From Zantedeschia hybrid cultivar (lineage: Eukaryota; Streptophyta; Magnoliopsida; Alismatales; Araceae), in contig JARZZO010000002.1 in assembly GCA_030544215.1 (NCBI GenBank), positions 58,534,650-58,598,649 on the forward strand: 64,000 bases of DNA, written 5' to 3'. Below are positions 23,625 through 34,324 of this stretch, piece after piece. The notes under the pieces were generated by a model. That model was not told the DNA's origin. It was given only the letters and a program-made list of their open reading frames with translations, and did no database searches. A program made the position numbers and the translations under genes. Every line of letters starts with the position of its first letter. The first letter of the stretch is position 1.

Positions 23625-24592
23625 CGATTATACTCATTTGTGTGGCTATAGATGATTATCACCGGCATCCATCCTTGAGTATCACCTTTATAATAAGATC
23701 CTCCTGACCATTGACACGAGGATGCATCTGAGTAATGAGGATAAGTTGCATATTCTCGTAAGTAATGCGTTGCATCGGAGGGTGGTGGTGGTTGAACTGC
23801 ATAATATCCTACTGAGGGTAGGTATCCACAGGGAGTATAAGGTCCATACCCCTTTGATGGAGCTTGAGATGAAGTATTAAAGAAGTGGTCTTATGCAAAC
23901 TCTGCTGATGTTTTTTTGCCCTCCTCGTGAATCCAACTTCGTTTTTGTTGCTTCATTTTGCCCTTGTCTCCAACTGGTCTGCCCCTAGCTAACTTACTCT
24001 AATGGTCTTCATCTTGAGTCGCATACGTAAATTGTTGCTCTTCACAACTGGAGGAGTTACAGTTCCTTGACTTGAGTCTCGTCTTTGAGATGTTTGATGT
24101 TGTAGGTATCCACCTTGACTCTTGTGTGGATCATCATCATCCTCATCATCATTAGTACTCGTCTCCGAAGTAGAATCATCTGAAATCTGGTATTCCACTC
24201 TGTCCCTCGGCTCTGGCATTTCTTCCTCTTCCTTTTCCTTTACAATGTCTAAATTTGCAATATCCATAGGAGTTGTTAGTTTTTCCTTAATTTTACTTGA
24301 TCTTAATGCACGTGGTGCAGATTTCTTTTGCCTTTTGGAAGGAGGTTGGAGAAGTTGAAACTCTATGGATAATGGGATTCCATCTAGTTCTCCTTCCGCC
24401 CACGAATGATCATTTGGATCAAATTCTGCTAGACCCAAGACATTCCTTACGTTCACCCATACATGAAGTGGGGTCTCCTAGTCAAAGATATCGTCATGGC
24501 TGATCGGTTCTTCAGCTTGAGATTTCCGTTGCATAAGCCAGTCAACAACCTTATCTCTCCATCGCATTTCTTCCCTCTAGTTCTCCTTAATT
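23625..24592 (-). repeat. Left arm of a 0.97-kb inverted repeat (hAT 3' part)
   Basis: The sequence is the near-identical reverse complement of 25413-26382. The arms start at gattatactcatttgtgtgg (23626) and end near ctagttctccttaatt (24592). The central 820 bp is single copy and holds the upstream part of the transposase relic. Confidence 0.9.
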
Positions 24593-25383
24593 CGTTGGAG
24601 ATTCTTTAACTTGAGCTGTATGTTGTAGTGGCAAATGACCAGGTGCGCCAATTTATGTGAGCTTAACTGGTTCCTTTGCTCTGTGTGAATCAAGTTAAAG
24701 GTTAACTAGTTCTTCTCACATCCAGAGGCAAAAATCATATGGCTCAACACGTGGATGGCAACATAAGCAAGCTCTTTATATGTTGGGACTTTTCCATAAT
24801 CCATCCACCAATCAGCTGCAAATTACCAAAATGTAAGTCATTTAAGGCATGTAAGTCATGTAAGTCTTTAATTACCTGGTGAACCAATATGGCCGCCGTT
24901 TGAGCATGGTAAGTCCCGAAATACAATGTCATGAGCCTATAGTCATGCATGTTGTTGCATACTATAATAGCTTGGTCCTTGTTCACCGACATATGCGAAT
25001 GACATTCTTAGTCCCTACGAAGGACTTCTTCATCATCCAACAAATGTTAAGTAGCCGTATTATATTGATATCTTGGGTTAAATAAATGGCCTACAAGTTG
25101 GTTACATGCAAATAATTATCAAATAGAAATGATGAGGAGTATATAAGTTTAAAAAGTGGCTACCTATTGTATGCACATCATGGTGAAGTGTCCTATCCCA
25201 TCTTACGTCTATAATGTCCTATCACTTTCTATAGTTGGTCTTGTTCGCCTTTATAATGTCTTCCTTTGCACGATCCATTGCTTCATATAGGTAATCGATT
25301 GTAGCCTTCTTGTCACCATCAACCATCCTCAAAGCACGTATAAGAGACTCTACTATAGTAAGTAGCTTCCCAAAAAGCTTCGT
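23625..25383 (-). pseudogene. hAT-family transposase pseudogene
   Basis: Minus-strand reading from 25383 gives KLFGKLLTIVESLIRALRMV, then DGDKKATIDYLYEAMDRAK and two stops, followed by DIIDVRWDRTLHHDVHTIG and LVGHLFNPRYQYN. These are plant hAT transposase catalytic-region motifs. At 24785-24610 it reads ELAYVAIHVLSHMIFASGCE, a stop in place of the conserved Trp, then TFNLIHTEQRNQL and HKLAHLVICHYNIQLKLKN, the C-terminal dimerisation domain. The tail (24456-23989) is acidic and Ser/Thr-rich, followed by a Tyr/Pro-rich end. Stops are scattered, so it is inactive. The N-terminal BED finger and terminal repeats are not identified. Its 3' part is also present as an inverted copy to the right. Confidence 0.85.
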
Positions 25384-25412
25384 AACCTTTAGGTGACGTC
25401 TTCTCCTCTATA

Positions 25413-26382
25413 ATTAAGGAGAACTAGAGGGAAGAAATGCGATGGAGAGATAAGGTTGTTGACTGGCCTATGCAACGGAAATCTCAAGCTGAAGAACCAA
25501 TCAGCAATGACGATATCTTTGACTAGGAGACCCCACTTCATGTATGGGTGAACGTAAGGAATGTCTTGGGTCCAGCAGAATTTGACCCAAATGATCATTC
25601 GTGGGCGGAAGGAGAACTAGATGGAATCCCATTATCCATAGAGTTTCAACTTCTCCAACCTCCTTCCAAAAGGCAAAAGAAATCTGCACCACGTGCATTA
25701 AGATCAAGTAAAATTAAGGAAAAACTAACAACTCCCATGGATATTGCAAATTTAGACATTGTAAAGGAAAAGGAGGAGGAAGAAATGCCAGAGCCGAGGG
25801 ACAGAGTGGAATACCAGATTTCAGATGATTCTACTTCGGAGACGAGTACTAATGATGATGAGGATGATGATGATCCACACAAGAGTCAAGGTGGATACCG
25901 ACAACATCAAACATCTCAAAGACGAGACTCGAGTCAAGGAACTGTAACTCCTCTAGTCGTGAAGAGCAACAATTTACGTATGCGACTCAAGATGAAGACC
26001 ATTAGAGTAAGTTAGCTAGGGGCAGACCAGTTGGAGACAAGGGCAAAATGAAGCAACAAAAACGACAAGTTGGATTCAGGAGGAGGGCAAAAAAAACATC
26101 AGCAGAGTTTGCATAAGACCACTTCTTTAATACTTCATCTCAAGCTCCATCAAAGGGGTATGGACCTGATACTCCCTGTGGATACCTACCCTCAGTAGGA
26201 TATTATGCAGTTCAACCACCACCACCCTCTGATGCAACGCGTTACTTGCGAGAATATGCAACTTATCCTCATTACTCAGATGCATCCTCGTATCAATGGT
26301 CAGGAGGATCTTATTATAGAGGTGATACACAAGGATGGATGCCGGTGATAATCATCTATAGCCACAAAAATGAGTATAATCG
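25413..26382 (+). repeat. Right arm of the hAT inverted repeat, with duplicated transposase tail
   Basis: From attaaggagaactagaggga onward this repeats the left arm in opposite orientation. The plus-strand frame at 25548-26015 encodes the same acidic tail (MNVRNVLGPAEFDPNDHSW), followed by HYSDASSYQWSGGSYYRGD in 26246-26428. Only a few substitutions separate the arms (for example GLAEF versus GPAEF), so the inversion-duplication is young relative to the stops in the transposase body. The right arm lacks the dimerisation domain and has no transposase start. Confidence 0.9.
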
Positions 26383-26565
26383 ATTTCTTGAAAAATATAG
26401 GCAATGGTACAAATCGTACGTGTCTTGAAAAATTTATGTGCAACATTTGTATAGTTATTACTGTATAAGAGTAAGAATAGAATGAATGTAAGTATATCCA
26501 TAATTCTTAGATTTTTTTTCCAGCTTATTTCTTGCTTTTCTATCATGTGCTCTATTACTAAGTTA

Positions 26566-26822
26566 GTTATTTTGGTGGGATGGTTGGTGTGAGGGTGTCC
26601 CCCTCCACATTATATTCCCCAAGCTATTCCACATTGCCTCCCAGCCTAGAGCAGTAGTTGCCCATGTTTTTGACAATGTTCAGCCATATAGTGTTCAGCA
26701 GCCTACTTTTAGGATGTGGCTTAAGCATGATGAGATTGTGGAATTTGCTCAACTGTTATCTCTCCTATAGGGATGCTCACTCGATTCTTTGTCCCCTGAC
26801 CGTTAGGTGTGGAGTAGTACCA
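26566..26822 (+). pseudogene. LINE ORF2 fragment (post-RT region)
   Basis: Plus-strand translation gives WWDGWCEGVPLHIIFPKLFH, IASQPRAVVAHVFD, then FRMWLKHDEIVEFAQLLSLL, a stop, and SLSPDR before VWS. The W.D.W.G..PL...FP.LF pattern and the DR.VW end are typical of plant LINE ORF2 between reverse transcriptase and zf-RVT. It faces the opposite-strand LINE that follows directly. Confidence 0.65.
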
Positions 26823-27955
26823 ATTGTATTATAAAGAGAAAACAAGAATACAAGTATGAGAGGAAACAAAGCAAAATTCTCCCATGTACAAAACACCAAG
26901 CAGGTGTACCCCTCCCTCACCGTTCCTTCCAAATACCAAGCAAACACCAAGTAGGTTGACTTGACAAAGTGTCTACCCTCTCTATCCCATCCATATGCAT
27001 CTATCTGCCCTATCTAGAAGGATGTGGATCGGCTGAATCCAACTGAGGAGAACCATCAACACTTCCTCTTCTTTCAAACGTCTTCTAAATAATGGGGACC
27101 AAGTAGTGTAATCTCCACTCCCCTCGGCCACCTGGAAAACCCTATCTGACTGCTGCAGAGAAACGTCGAACAACTGTGGAAAGACAACACTAAGAGGTTG
27201 AGAGGAACACCATGGGTCATCCCAAAAACGCGTGTTCCTACCATTACCAATTTCTATAGCCGACCTTATCAAGAACACGTATGTACTGGAGAGAATACCT
27301 TTCCATAATGGAGAAACATTATAGAGAATAGGCAATAAAACATCACAATGACTAGAATGAGCATAATACTCATGTGCAATCACTTGGAGCCACAAAGGCA
27401 TCTCCTTCTGAGACAGCTTCCACAACCACTTAGAGAGAAGAGCGAGATTGAATAACCCGATATCCTTATGGCCAACACCACCATTTTCTTTAGATCTACA
27501 GATATGTTTCCAGCAAGGTTTGCCGACTCAAAGAGTCAGACCGACTCGGATCTCCCATGATCTGGTACGAGTCGGGTTGACTCATGCCGACTCGTACGAG
27601 TCACATGGCCAAATCGTATAGACTCGGTCGAGTCGCACCGACTCGGGTTCATCCTAATACAGTACCGGTCGCCCGAGTCGGCACGAGTCGATCCGGTACG
27701 ACAAACCCTAGTTTCTAGGAGACCTGATAACCCCCCCACTTAAGATAGCCTACACCATGCCAAAGAAATTTGGCTCTAATAGAGTCCATTTTCTTAGCTA
27801 CCGAGGCTGGGACCCTAAAAGTGGAGAGAAAATAGATAGGAAGAGAGTCCAGCACCGAGCTACATAAAGTGAGCCTCCCACCAAAGAAAGCAATTCGCTC
27901 TCGGATCGGATGACCAAAATAAGGTGAAAATTGAAAACCGATCCAAAGAAACAAT
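26823..27955 (-). pseudogene. LINE ORF2 3' fragment interrupted by a MITE
   Basis: Minus-strand 27954-27720 reads FFGGRLTLCSSVLDSLPIYF and VAKKMDSIRAKFLWHGVGYL, the GGRL.L..SVL...P..F motif of LINE thumb regions. After the inserted element at 27514-27710 the coding trace resumes with WKLSQKEMPLWLQVIAHEYY, then GNGRNTRFWDDPWCSSQPLS and FPQLFDVSL. Frames are broken and no reverse-transcriptase core is present, so this is a 5'-truncated dead copy. Confidence 0.8.
27514..27710. mobile_element. hAT-type MITE built of gactcg/cgagtc arrays, 8-bp TSD
   Basis: A 197-bp insert splits the LINE relic. It begins caaggtttgccg and ends with the inverse of tagggtttgtcg. The flanks are gtttccag (27506-27513) and gtttctag (27711-27718), an 8-bp duplication with one mismatch. 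The interior is packed with gactcg, cgagtc, gtacgagtc and cggtacg motifs that pair with one another. Confidence 0.75.
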
Positions 27956-28316
27956 TAAAAAAAACACTTTACTATCCATTTGGGGTCGATTTTCGATTTT
28001 TCATCTTTTTTTGGGTCGTCCGATCAAAGATCGGATGTATCGTCATATAGGGTGAGTTCGGGCCTTCAAAAAAAAAATCAAAATAAAGCTTTTTAAAAAT
28101 AAAAGCACCGTCAAGCAGCGTAATAACCCCTGGCGGTTTAGCAAGTTATTCTCTTATTTTAATTATAATTATTAAATAAATAAGTAATAACTTAACGACC
28201 AATGGATTTTTATCGTTATTAAGAACATCTGATCAATTAAATGAGTGGGATATTGTGGCTCAGCAGGTCCCCTGGTTGACCCAATAGTCATTCCATATTT
28301 ATTTCTGAGCTTGATG
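27899..28316. repeat. Left member of a 0.42-kb direct-repeat pair (partner 29890-30312)
   Basis: Both members start with a foldback head (gatcggatgacc and ggtgaaaa, then the inverse ggtcgtccgatc) and share gcaccgtca(a/g)gcagcgtaata plus cagcaggtcccc(t/c)(g)gttgaccc. They end at gagcttgatggag. The sequence between them (28317-29889) is unrelated to either. Confidence 0.85.
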
Positions 28317-29889
28317 GAGTAGCCACTTCTATTATACACATATTTCTACTCCAAGCACCAAAAACATCCATTTCCTTTGACAATGCAATGACAACACCTG
28401 AATGCCAGTCCTCTCGCAGGATATCTTATACAATTAAATATCCAACAGTGCACCATGGTGAAGGTATGGAGTTCTTCAGGTTCAACAGCTCCTCAAAGAA
28501 ACTCTCTTAAGCCATCATCATCTGTACCATAAAGAGAGGCAAACCCAACTGTTTCCTTCAATTTGCATCACTAAATTCACAGTAGATTGTACAACCAGTT
28601 TTATTAGAAGATAAACAGAGGAGGTACTAAATTCCCCTTCCTTACAAACTGCTTCTGGGAAAAGACGCTTGTTCTGCATCAAAATCTGCCCGCTTTTGTG
28701 ATGATATGCAGCCTTAAAAGTCTGTTTCTTAGATCTGTTGCCTCCAATAGATTTAAACAGACAATCATCCGCCTCGCTTTTTTTTGTTTCTTATAAACAA
28801 ACAATAGCAACACAGTTCAGTATGTGATCCGTGTCCTTACTTTCAACTCAGTCTATCTAGACAATTTCATGATCAGTTACCGCCTTCCTCGTCGTACCTG
28901 ACTAGCAAACAACTGCACGAAATGGGGAGTTATCTGTCATATAATGGATTTCCTTCGATATTTCACTCAGCATCATCCTATATTCCATCAATGTGTCTAT
29001 CCTTTCTTCATTATTTTTACCTAGATCACTACTTGCTATTTGGTTTTTATGTCTCTAAGTAGCATGGAATTGTCTATAGGTCCCTTTTTTTATAAATTCT
29101 TGCGACTATTTGAATAATTTATTCGCAAAAGGGGGGATTTCTTTTGTGTGTGTGTGTGTGTGTGTGTGGACGTGGGTGTGTGGGGTGCTCCAGCGGTCTG
29201 GTTTTAGCCATTGGGTTTTCTGCGCTGGGCCTCTTCTCTAGCGAGGCACCTGCGGCCCCACTTCACTTTATGTATCCAGATAGAAGTTCTGCACGGCAAG
29301 CTCTACCTCGTGGATGAGGAACAAGGATATAGTTCGGGCTCCTAGTCCCGAGGGCATCGATTGAAGTTTTAAGAATACCCCCAAGTCCTGACCCAGACTG
29401 GGAAGTATTCCAAGCATGTGACGCCATCTCCTCTGCCAAGGCCCAACTGAGTCGCCCAACAGGAAAGGAAAATGAGCTTCGCTGCTCTTGCAAATGAATT
29501 AAACAGCAAGTCATTTCCATTCCTCGTATTATGGAGGAGTTTGAGAAAGCGGAACTTCACTTTCCAGGAATAACCCAACTGCTACCTCCAAGTAAGGCGA
29601 ATTGGGTATGGTGATTTTTTTGGCATTTAAGTGGCCAATTTTCAAATTATCATGTTAAAGAATTCTTCTTCAGAAGGGATCTGATTCTGATTTTACCCCC
29701 TTTTGTGGCTTCTACTTCGATTATGGGAGAAATCCAATTTCAAAGTTTACGTAAACAATTCTCTGTTTATTATAAGAGAATAACTTGTTGCATCGCCAGG
29801 GGCTATTATGCCGCCTAGTGATGCTTTTATTTAAAGAAAAAAAGGAATTTTTTTTTGGGCCCTATGGTGCCCTACATGACCTTACAATC
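28317..29889. other. Between-repeat segment without a recognised gene
   Basis: Holds a (TG)n microsatellite at about 29143-29168. An open minus-strand stretch at about 28790-28560 (KSIGGNRSKKQTFKAAYHHK, then SGQILMQNKRLFPEA) looks protein-like. Minus frames at about 29520-29263 have no recognisable domain. No primer-binding site or polypurine tract is seen next to the repeats. Confidence 0.35.
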
Positions 29890-30312
29890 CGATCTTGGAT
29901 CGGATGACCCAAAACAAGGTGAAAATTTGAAAACCGATCTAAATAAACAGTTAAAAAAATACTTTATTGTTCATTTGGAGTCGGTTTTTAATTTTTCATC
30001 TTTTTATGGGTCGTCCGACCCAAGATCGGATGTATGGTCATGTAGGGCTGGTTTGGGCCTTCCCAAAAAAATTCAAAATAAAGTTTTTTAAAAATAAAAG
30101 CACCGTCAGGCAGCGTAATAGCCCCTGGCGGTGCAGCAAGTTATTATCTTATTATAATTATAATTATTAAATAAATAAGTAATAACTTACCGACCAACGG
30201 ATTTTTCTCATTATTAAGGACATCTAATCAATTAAAAGAGTGGGATCTTGTGGCTCAGCAGGTCCCCTCGTTGACCCAATAGTCATTCCATATTTATTTC
30301 TGAGCTTGATGG
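29890..30312. repeat. Right member of the 0.42-kb direct-repeat pair
   Basis: Matches 27899-28316 with scattered substitutions. Its foldback head extends further left: ccctacatgacc at 29870 pairs with ggtcatgtaggg at 30037, so the first ~180 bp form a hairpin-type MITE. Confidence 0.85.
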
Positions 30313-31189
30313 AGGAAGCTCCCGAGGGGGGCAAAACTGTAATTCTAGGTCAACCCCTTTTAAGCCCTCAAACATTCCAAGATAGTAGAATAATGACTGT
30401 AGGATTCCAACTTACCTTGGATCTCAAACAGTCTACTGAGAAAACTTCTGACGATGTCCTATTTGCCAATGAAAGGTATCTCCACCATTTTACCAGATAG
30501 AATAATTTTCTCCTCGAACTCTTGAACCTTGCCTGGCTGTCAGGCAGAAAGAGGTTCCATGTCCTGCTGACTCAGTCGACTCTAGATGGATCTTGTGTTG
30601 CATTCTTACAACCCTAGATGCCCCATTATTCAATGCCAATTAGACTGAATTATTTAAATCATGAGCTGTTTAATGAATCGTAACTAACACTTTTAGGAAC
30701 CATTATGGATAAGCCACGGTTTGTTTTACTTAAAAGTATTATCAATTTCAAACCTACTATAAGAAAAGATCAATGTGCCAACAGTCTGGGGAGTGGGGAG
30801 AGATTGACTGGTTAAATAAGGCACCCTGAGATTGACATTGCACTAAACACTTGACAGTAAATACCAACAAAATACATAGGCAATTACATGATCCACAAGT
30901 ATATGACTGTACATGTTCCTTATGCCACTAAAGAATCTTAATATCAAAAGGGAGAGCAGAAGACATTGTATTCCCAGAATGTACCTCAACAAAGCGTCAT
31001 TTCTAAACATTCAATAAAATGCAAAGACCATCAGGAAAAAATAATAGGTAATTTGTACCAAGAAAATAATTATTATAATAAAGTTGTGACATGCTAAAAC
31101 AAATTAATAGCAAAATATACCATAGTCATAATAAAGGCAGTAGGAAATTTTCGCTTTAGAAAATTTCCCTGTTGTCATCTACTATCTAC
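30313..31189. other. No gene assigned; one possible minus-strand exon
   Basis: On the minus strand about 30560-30412 stays open (RFKSSRRKLFYLVKWWRYLS, then LANRTSSEVF) and runs into aaggtaagt, a good splice donor. I cannot assign it to a family. The rest looks like AT-rich intron or intergenic DNA. Confidence 0.25.
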
Positions 31190-31371
31190 CTTCATTGTTT
31201 GATTGAGTTTAAAGCTTTCCTCTCTCTGATTCCAGCTTTGATGGCCCCCAAACAGAGGAGAAGAACTCTCATCGACCATAAAATATTGCAAATCCTTTGG
31301 CATTCTGTCAGGGGTCCGTCCCTCTGGGATGACCACAGCTTCCGGATCATCAGCAAGTGGAATTGAACATC
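31190..31371 (-). CDS. Exon of a DUF616 (MUCI70/TOD1-like) glycosyltransferase gene
   Basis: This 182-bp minus-strand segment has an acceptor (caattag then gatgttc) and a donor (atgaag then gtagat). It encodes CSIPLADDPEAVVIPEGRTP, DRMPKDLQYFMVDE and SPLFGGHQSWNQREESFKLN ending QTMK. FGGHQSW..REESF followed by MKVHCGF is the conserved entry to the DUF616 domain, and the CP(V/I)PLADDP stretch precedes it in the same subfamily. Family members are predicted Golgi type II membrane hexosyltransferases linked to pectin/mucilage or cell-wall signalling. The next exon (VHCGF...) was not found at lower coordinates, so on this strand the gene is incomplete or has very long introns. Confidence 0.72.
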
Positions 31372-32982
31372 CTAATTGGATATCAATACCAAGAAGACTG
31401 ATATCAAATGTAATAAAATGGTCATCGTCTCGGAATATAAAAAGCTTAGAGTTCTAAAACATATGGTGCTGTGGCTTCCGGTCGATTAAGTTGTCCAATA
31501 TGATGAGCACCTTACTATCCCTTTTACAAACAGCTGTGTAAAATGCAAAAAAAATCAGAACTGTGATCAAAGTTATCATAAGAACTTTCACTGGATAAAT
31601 CATGTGGAACACCTAAATCAATGATTAAACGAACAAAATAGCAAAAGTGATTCTAACCATGATTAGGGCATTTCGTCCGGAGTTTACATTCAGTGCATGT
31701 GAAAGGACAGCATCAAATGACAAGCTGGATGTTTGTTCTTTCCCAGGGATGTGAAAGCCTTGCAATTGCATGTGTAACACATACATGGACGTGCACATGT
31801 GTGAGGACGCACACATGCACATACCGGGGATTCTTCACCCTCTGGCAAAGGGTTGCAGAACAGAAATGTAGATATGCAAGGCTTCTAACAAGTTTTGTAA
31901 ATACATTGAAAACAGGTTGATTGGAAGCCCCAACCATGGGAGTGCGTGACACAGGGAGTTCCAAAGCATAAACTAAGTCTTGCAGGTGTGAAAATAGTAC
32001 AAGCTATTTATGCTATGTAAAATTGATGTAAAAAGTTTTAGATTATAAAGATTAATAAATGAACAGTGAGGCAACAGCGCATTGGAATTGCTAATTATAT
32101 CCGAGTACAAGCTATTCAATTTTGACTGATTTATCTATCAAAAACAGTAAAATTCCCAACAGGTCCAACAGATATGACTTTTTTCTTGGAAGAAACGAAA
32201 AGATGCAACTCGAGGACCAGGAATTATTTGAACCTCGGGTCTATTGTATAATAGCTAAGTCACAAAGAGAAAATGTAAAACAATTACAGAAGGCATTAAA
32301 ATAGAGCAGGCAAGCACTTGGAAAAGAGAATTATTTACATGTCACTATTGTAAGCATGATTTTTAATCAACCATTTATAACAACTTCTTTTGTCCAACTG
32401 AACATTTAACAAATCGAAGACAGTTTTCTTTTCTCACATCACCTTCACACCTGATATTGACCTACTATATTGATTCATGGTCTACTGGCTATTGTTACCC
32501 AGTAATGGGAGATGCACAGTCCAGTGTATTATGGGAATCATCAGTTCTTCTACAACTCCCAGGGTCCACGGTTGGCAAGAGCTCTTCTTTAAGTGCCTTA
32601 GCTAAGGCTCATGAGCAAGAAGGGGGATATATAGTCCTCCAGATACAGGGTCAATCAAAAGAAATACAAGACCGACCATTCAGCCCAAAAGGATCTAAGA
32701 ATATACATCCAAAAAGGGCCCACTACAAAGGTCAGTCTGTGTTACCTGCATCATGAAAGGTGTTTAGAACTCCTTTCCCCAGCAAACCCTAACTATGGCA
32801 AGGATTTGAGAAGTCACCACCAGGCATCAGAACTTTGCCACCCTCAGAGAAAGGAAGGTTCGTTGATGAACAACATCTGCACTTAGGAGGATCCACTCAT
32901 TTTGTCGTAATTTCCACTCCCTAAAGTGTTCCTGCTCCTTGTTCCTACTTCTCCCAAAGTTTTTTTTTTTTTTTTAAGTGGT
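31372..32982. other. Intron-like sequence, no gene recognised
   Basis: AT-rich with short frames only. A CA/TG-rich patch occurs at about 31765-31820. A plus frame at 32457-32756 shows no domain. Confidence 0.35.
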
Positions 32983-32996
32983 TGGTACCAAGCATA

Positions 32997-34029
32997 CTTG
33001 TTAAGACGCCAAGGCCACCCAAGGCGTTCCCGGGGAGCCTAAGCGCTTAGGTGTTAAGGCGGCCGCTTAAGCGGTGCTTAAGCGGCAACTTAGGTGCCTC
33101 TCTAAAATATATGTTAAGTGTATTAATTATCAATTTTTCAAATAAATAAAAAATAACAACATCGTGCATTCAAATAACAACATCATACAATCAAAATGAA
33201 ATAAATTAATACCCATGAGATAATTAAACATAAACGAACAAATTTCCAAAGACAAGATATACAAAACAAAACAGTACAATTTACAAGTTTACAACAACAA
33301 AAGGATAGAATTTATCAAACATTTACATAAAACTTGCAAATGTGCACTGTGTGTAATTCTGTGTATATGTGTGTGTAAGAGACGGGGGGGTGGGGGAGCT
33401 TTGATCTTACCCCCTGTGACACACACACAGAGGGAGAGAGAGTAGAGAGGAAAGGAGGGGGGCTCGGGCACACATACAAAGGGTTCGGACCTTTTAGAGA
33501 GAGAGAGAGAGCGGGGGGGGGGGGCCTCCGGGACTAGAGGGGCTTAAGAGAGATAGGAGAGAGACGGAGGGAGAAGGGCTAAGCCACAGGGGCTTCGGTC
33601 CCACACAGACAGAGACAGAGAGAGTGCACTTACTGCGACGATGAACGGCGGCATCAGCGATGAACGGTGAACGACGCAGCGGCGGCAGCGATGGCGACCG
33701 GCAATCGTAGCGGTGGCTTCAGCGGCAGGCAAACCCTACCACGGCATAGGAGAGAGAGGAGACGAATGGGACACGAGAGACAGGGGTGTTGGGGTCGGGG
33801 TTGCGTTCGGGCGAAGGGTTAAGTAACCGGGTTATCGGGCTGGGTGGGCGGGTGAATGGGTGGGCTAGACCAGTTCAGGCGCGGGTTAGGCGCCCAAGCG
33901 CCCTGGGCGGGCCATCTAAGCGGGCGCCTGGCCTGCCTTTCATGGGCCCATGAAAGGCGGCCTAGTGCCTTGGCAGTTTGATGGCACCTTTGCGCCTAGG
34001 CGCACGCCTAAGCGGCGCCTTAATAATTA
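32997..34029. mobile_element. Non-autonomous element with gcgcctaag-rich ends
   Basis: The unit begins ttgttaagacgccaagg and ends ggcgccttaataa, which are inverse to each other. Sub-terminal blocks repeat cgccta(a/g)gcg words in both orientations (33000-33100 and 33885-34020). It is bracketed by tggtaccaagcata (32983-32996) and tggtaccaagtata (34030-34043), a 14-bp flank repeat with one mismatch. The interior has AT-rich, GA-rich (33430-33560) and CGG-rich parts without a recognisable protein. The superfamily is uncertain. Confidence 0.65.
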
Positions 34030-34149
34030 TGGTACCAAGTATAATATATCAAAAAAAAGGTGAATGTACAAGAGTGTATAGCAAAAAAACCCTAAAAATC
34101 CCTCAATACAAAAGGCACCAAGATGGTGCATGTCACAGTCACCCTCAAA

Positions 34150-34169
34150 AAGAGCGCCCCCCCGCCCGC

Positions 34170-34200
<31 letters not shown>

Positions 34201-34207
34201 AAAAAAA
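34150..34207. repeat. Poly-C followed by poly-A
   Basis: A C-rich run (about 34156-34190) changes directly into about 17 A. Its length is likely unstable or poorly assembled. Confidence 0.85.
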
Positions 34208-34324
34208 TGCTGAAGAGTTCACATCACAAAAGGCAAGTGCCCATTCCCTGACTTCAAGGGATACAAAAGATGCAATCCTCTCAGGAATAAAAGCCTATTG
34301 CTCGAATAAGCAGCAATAGAATGG

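Noticed and set aside
27899..30312. A complete LTR retrotransposon with 0.42-kb LTRs
   Set aside because: No TG...CA ends, primer-binding site or polypurine tract next to the repeats; the repeat heads are hairpin MITEs.
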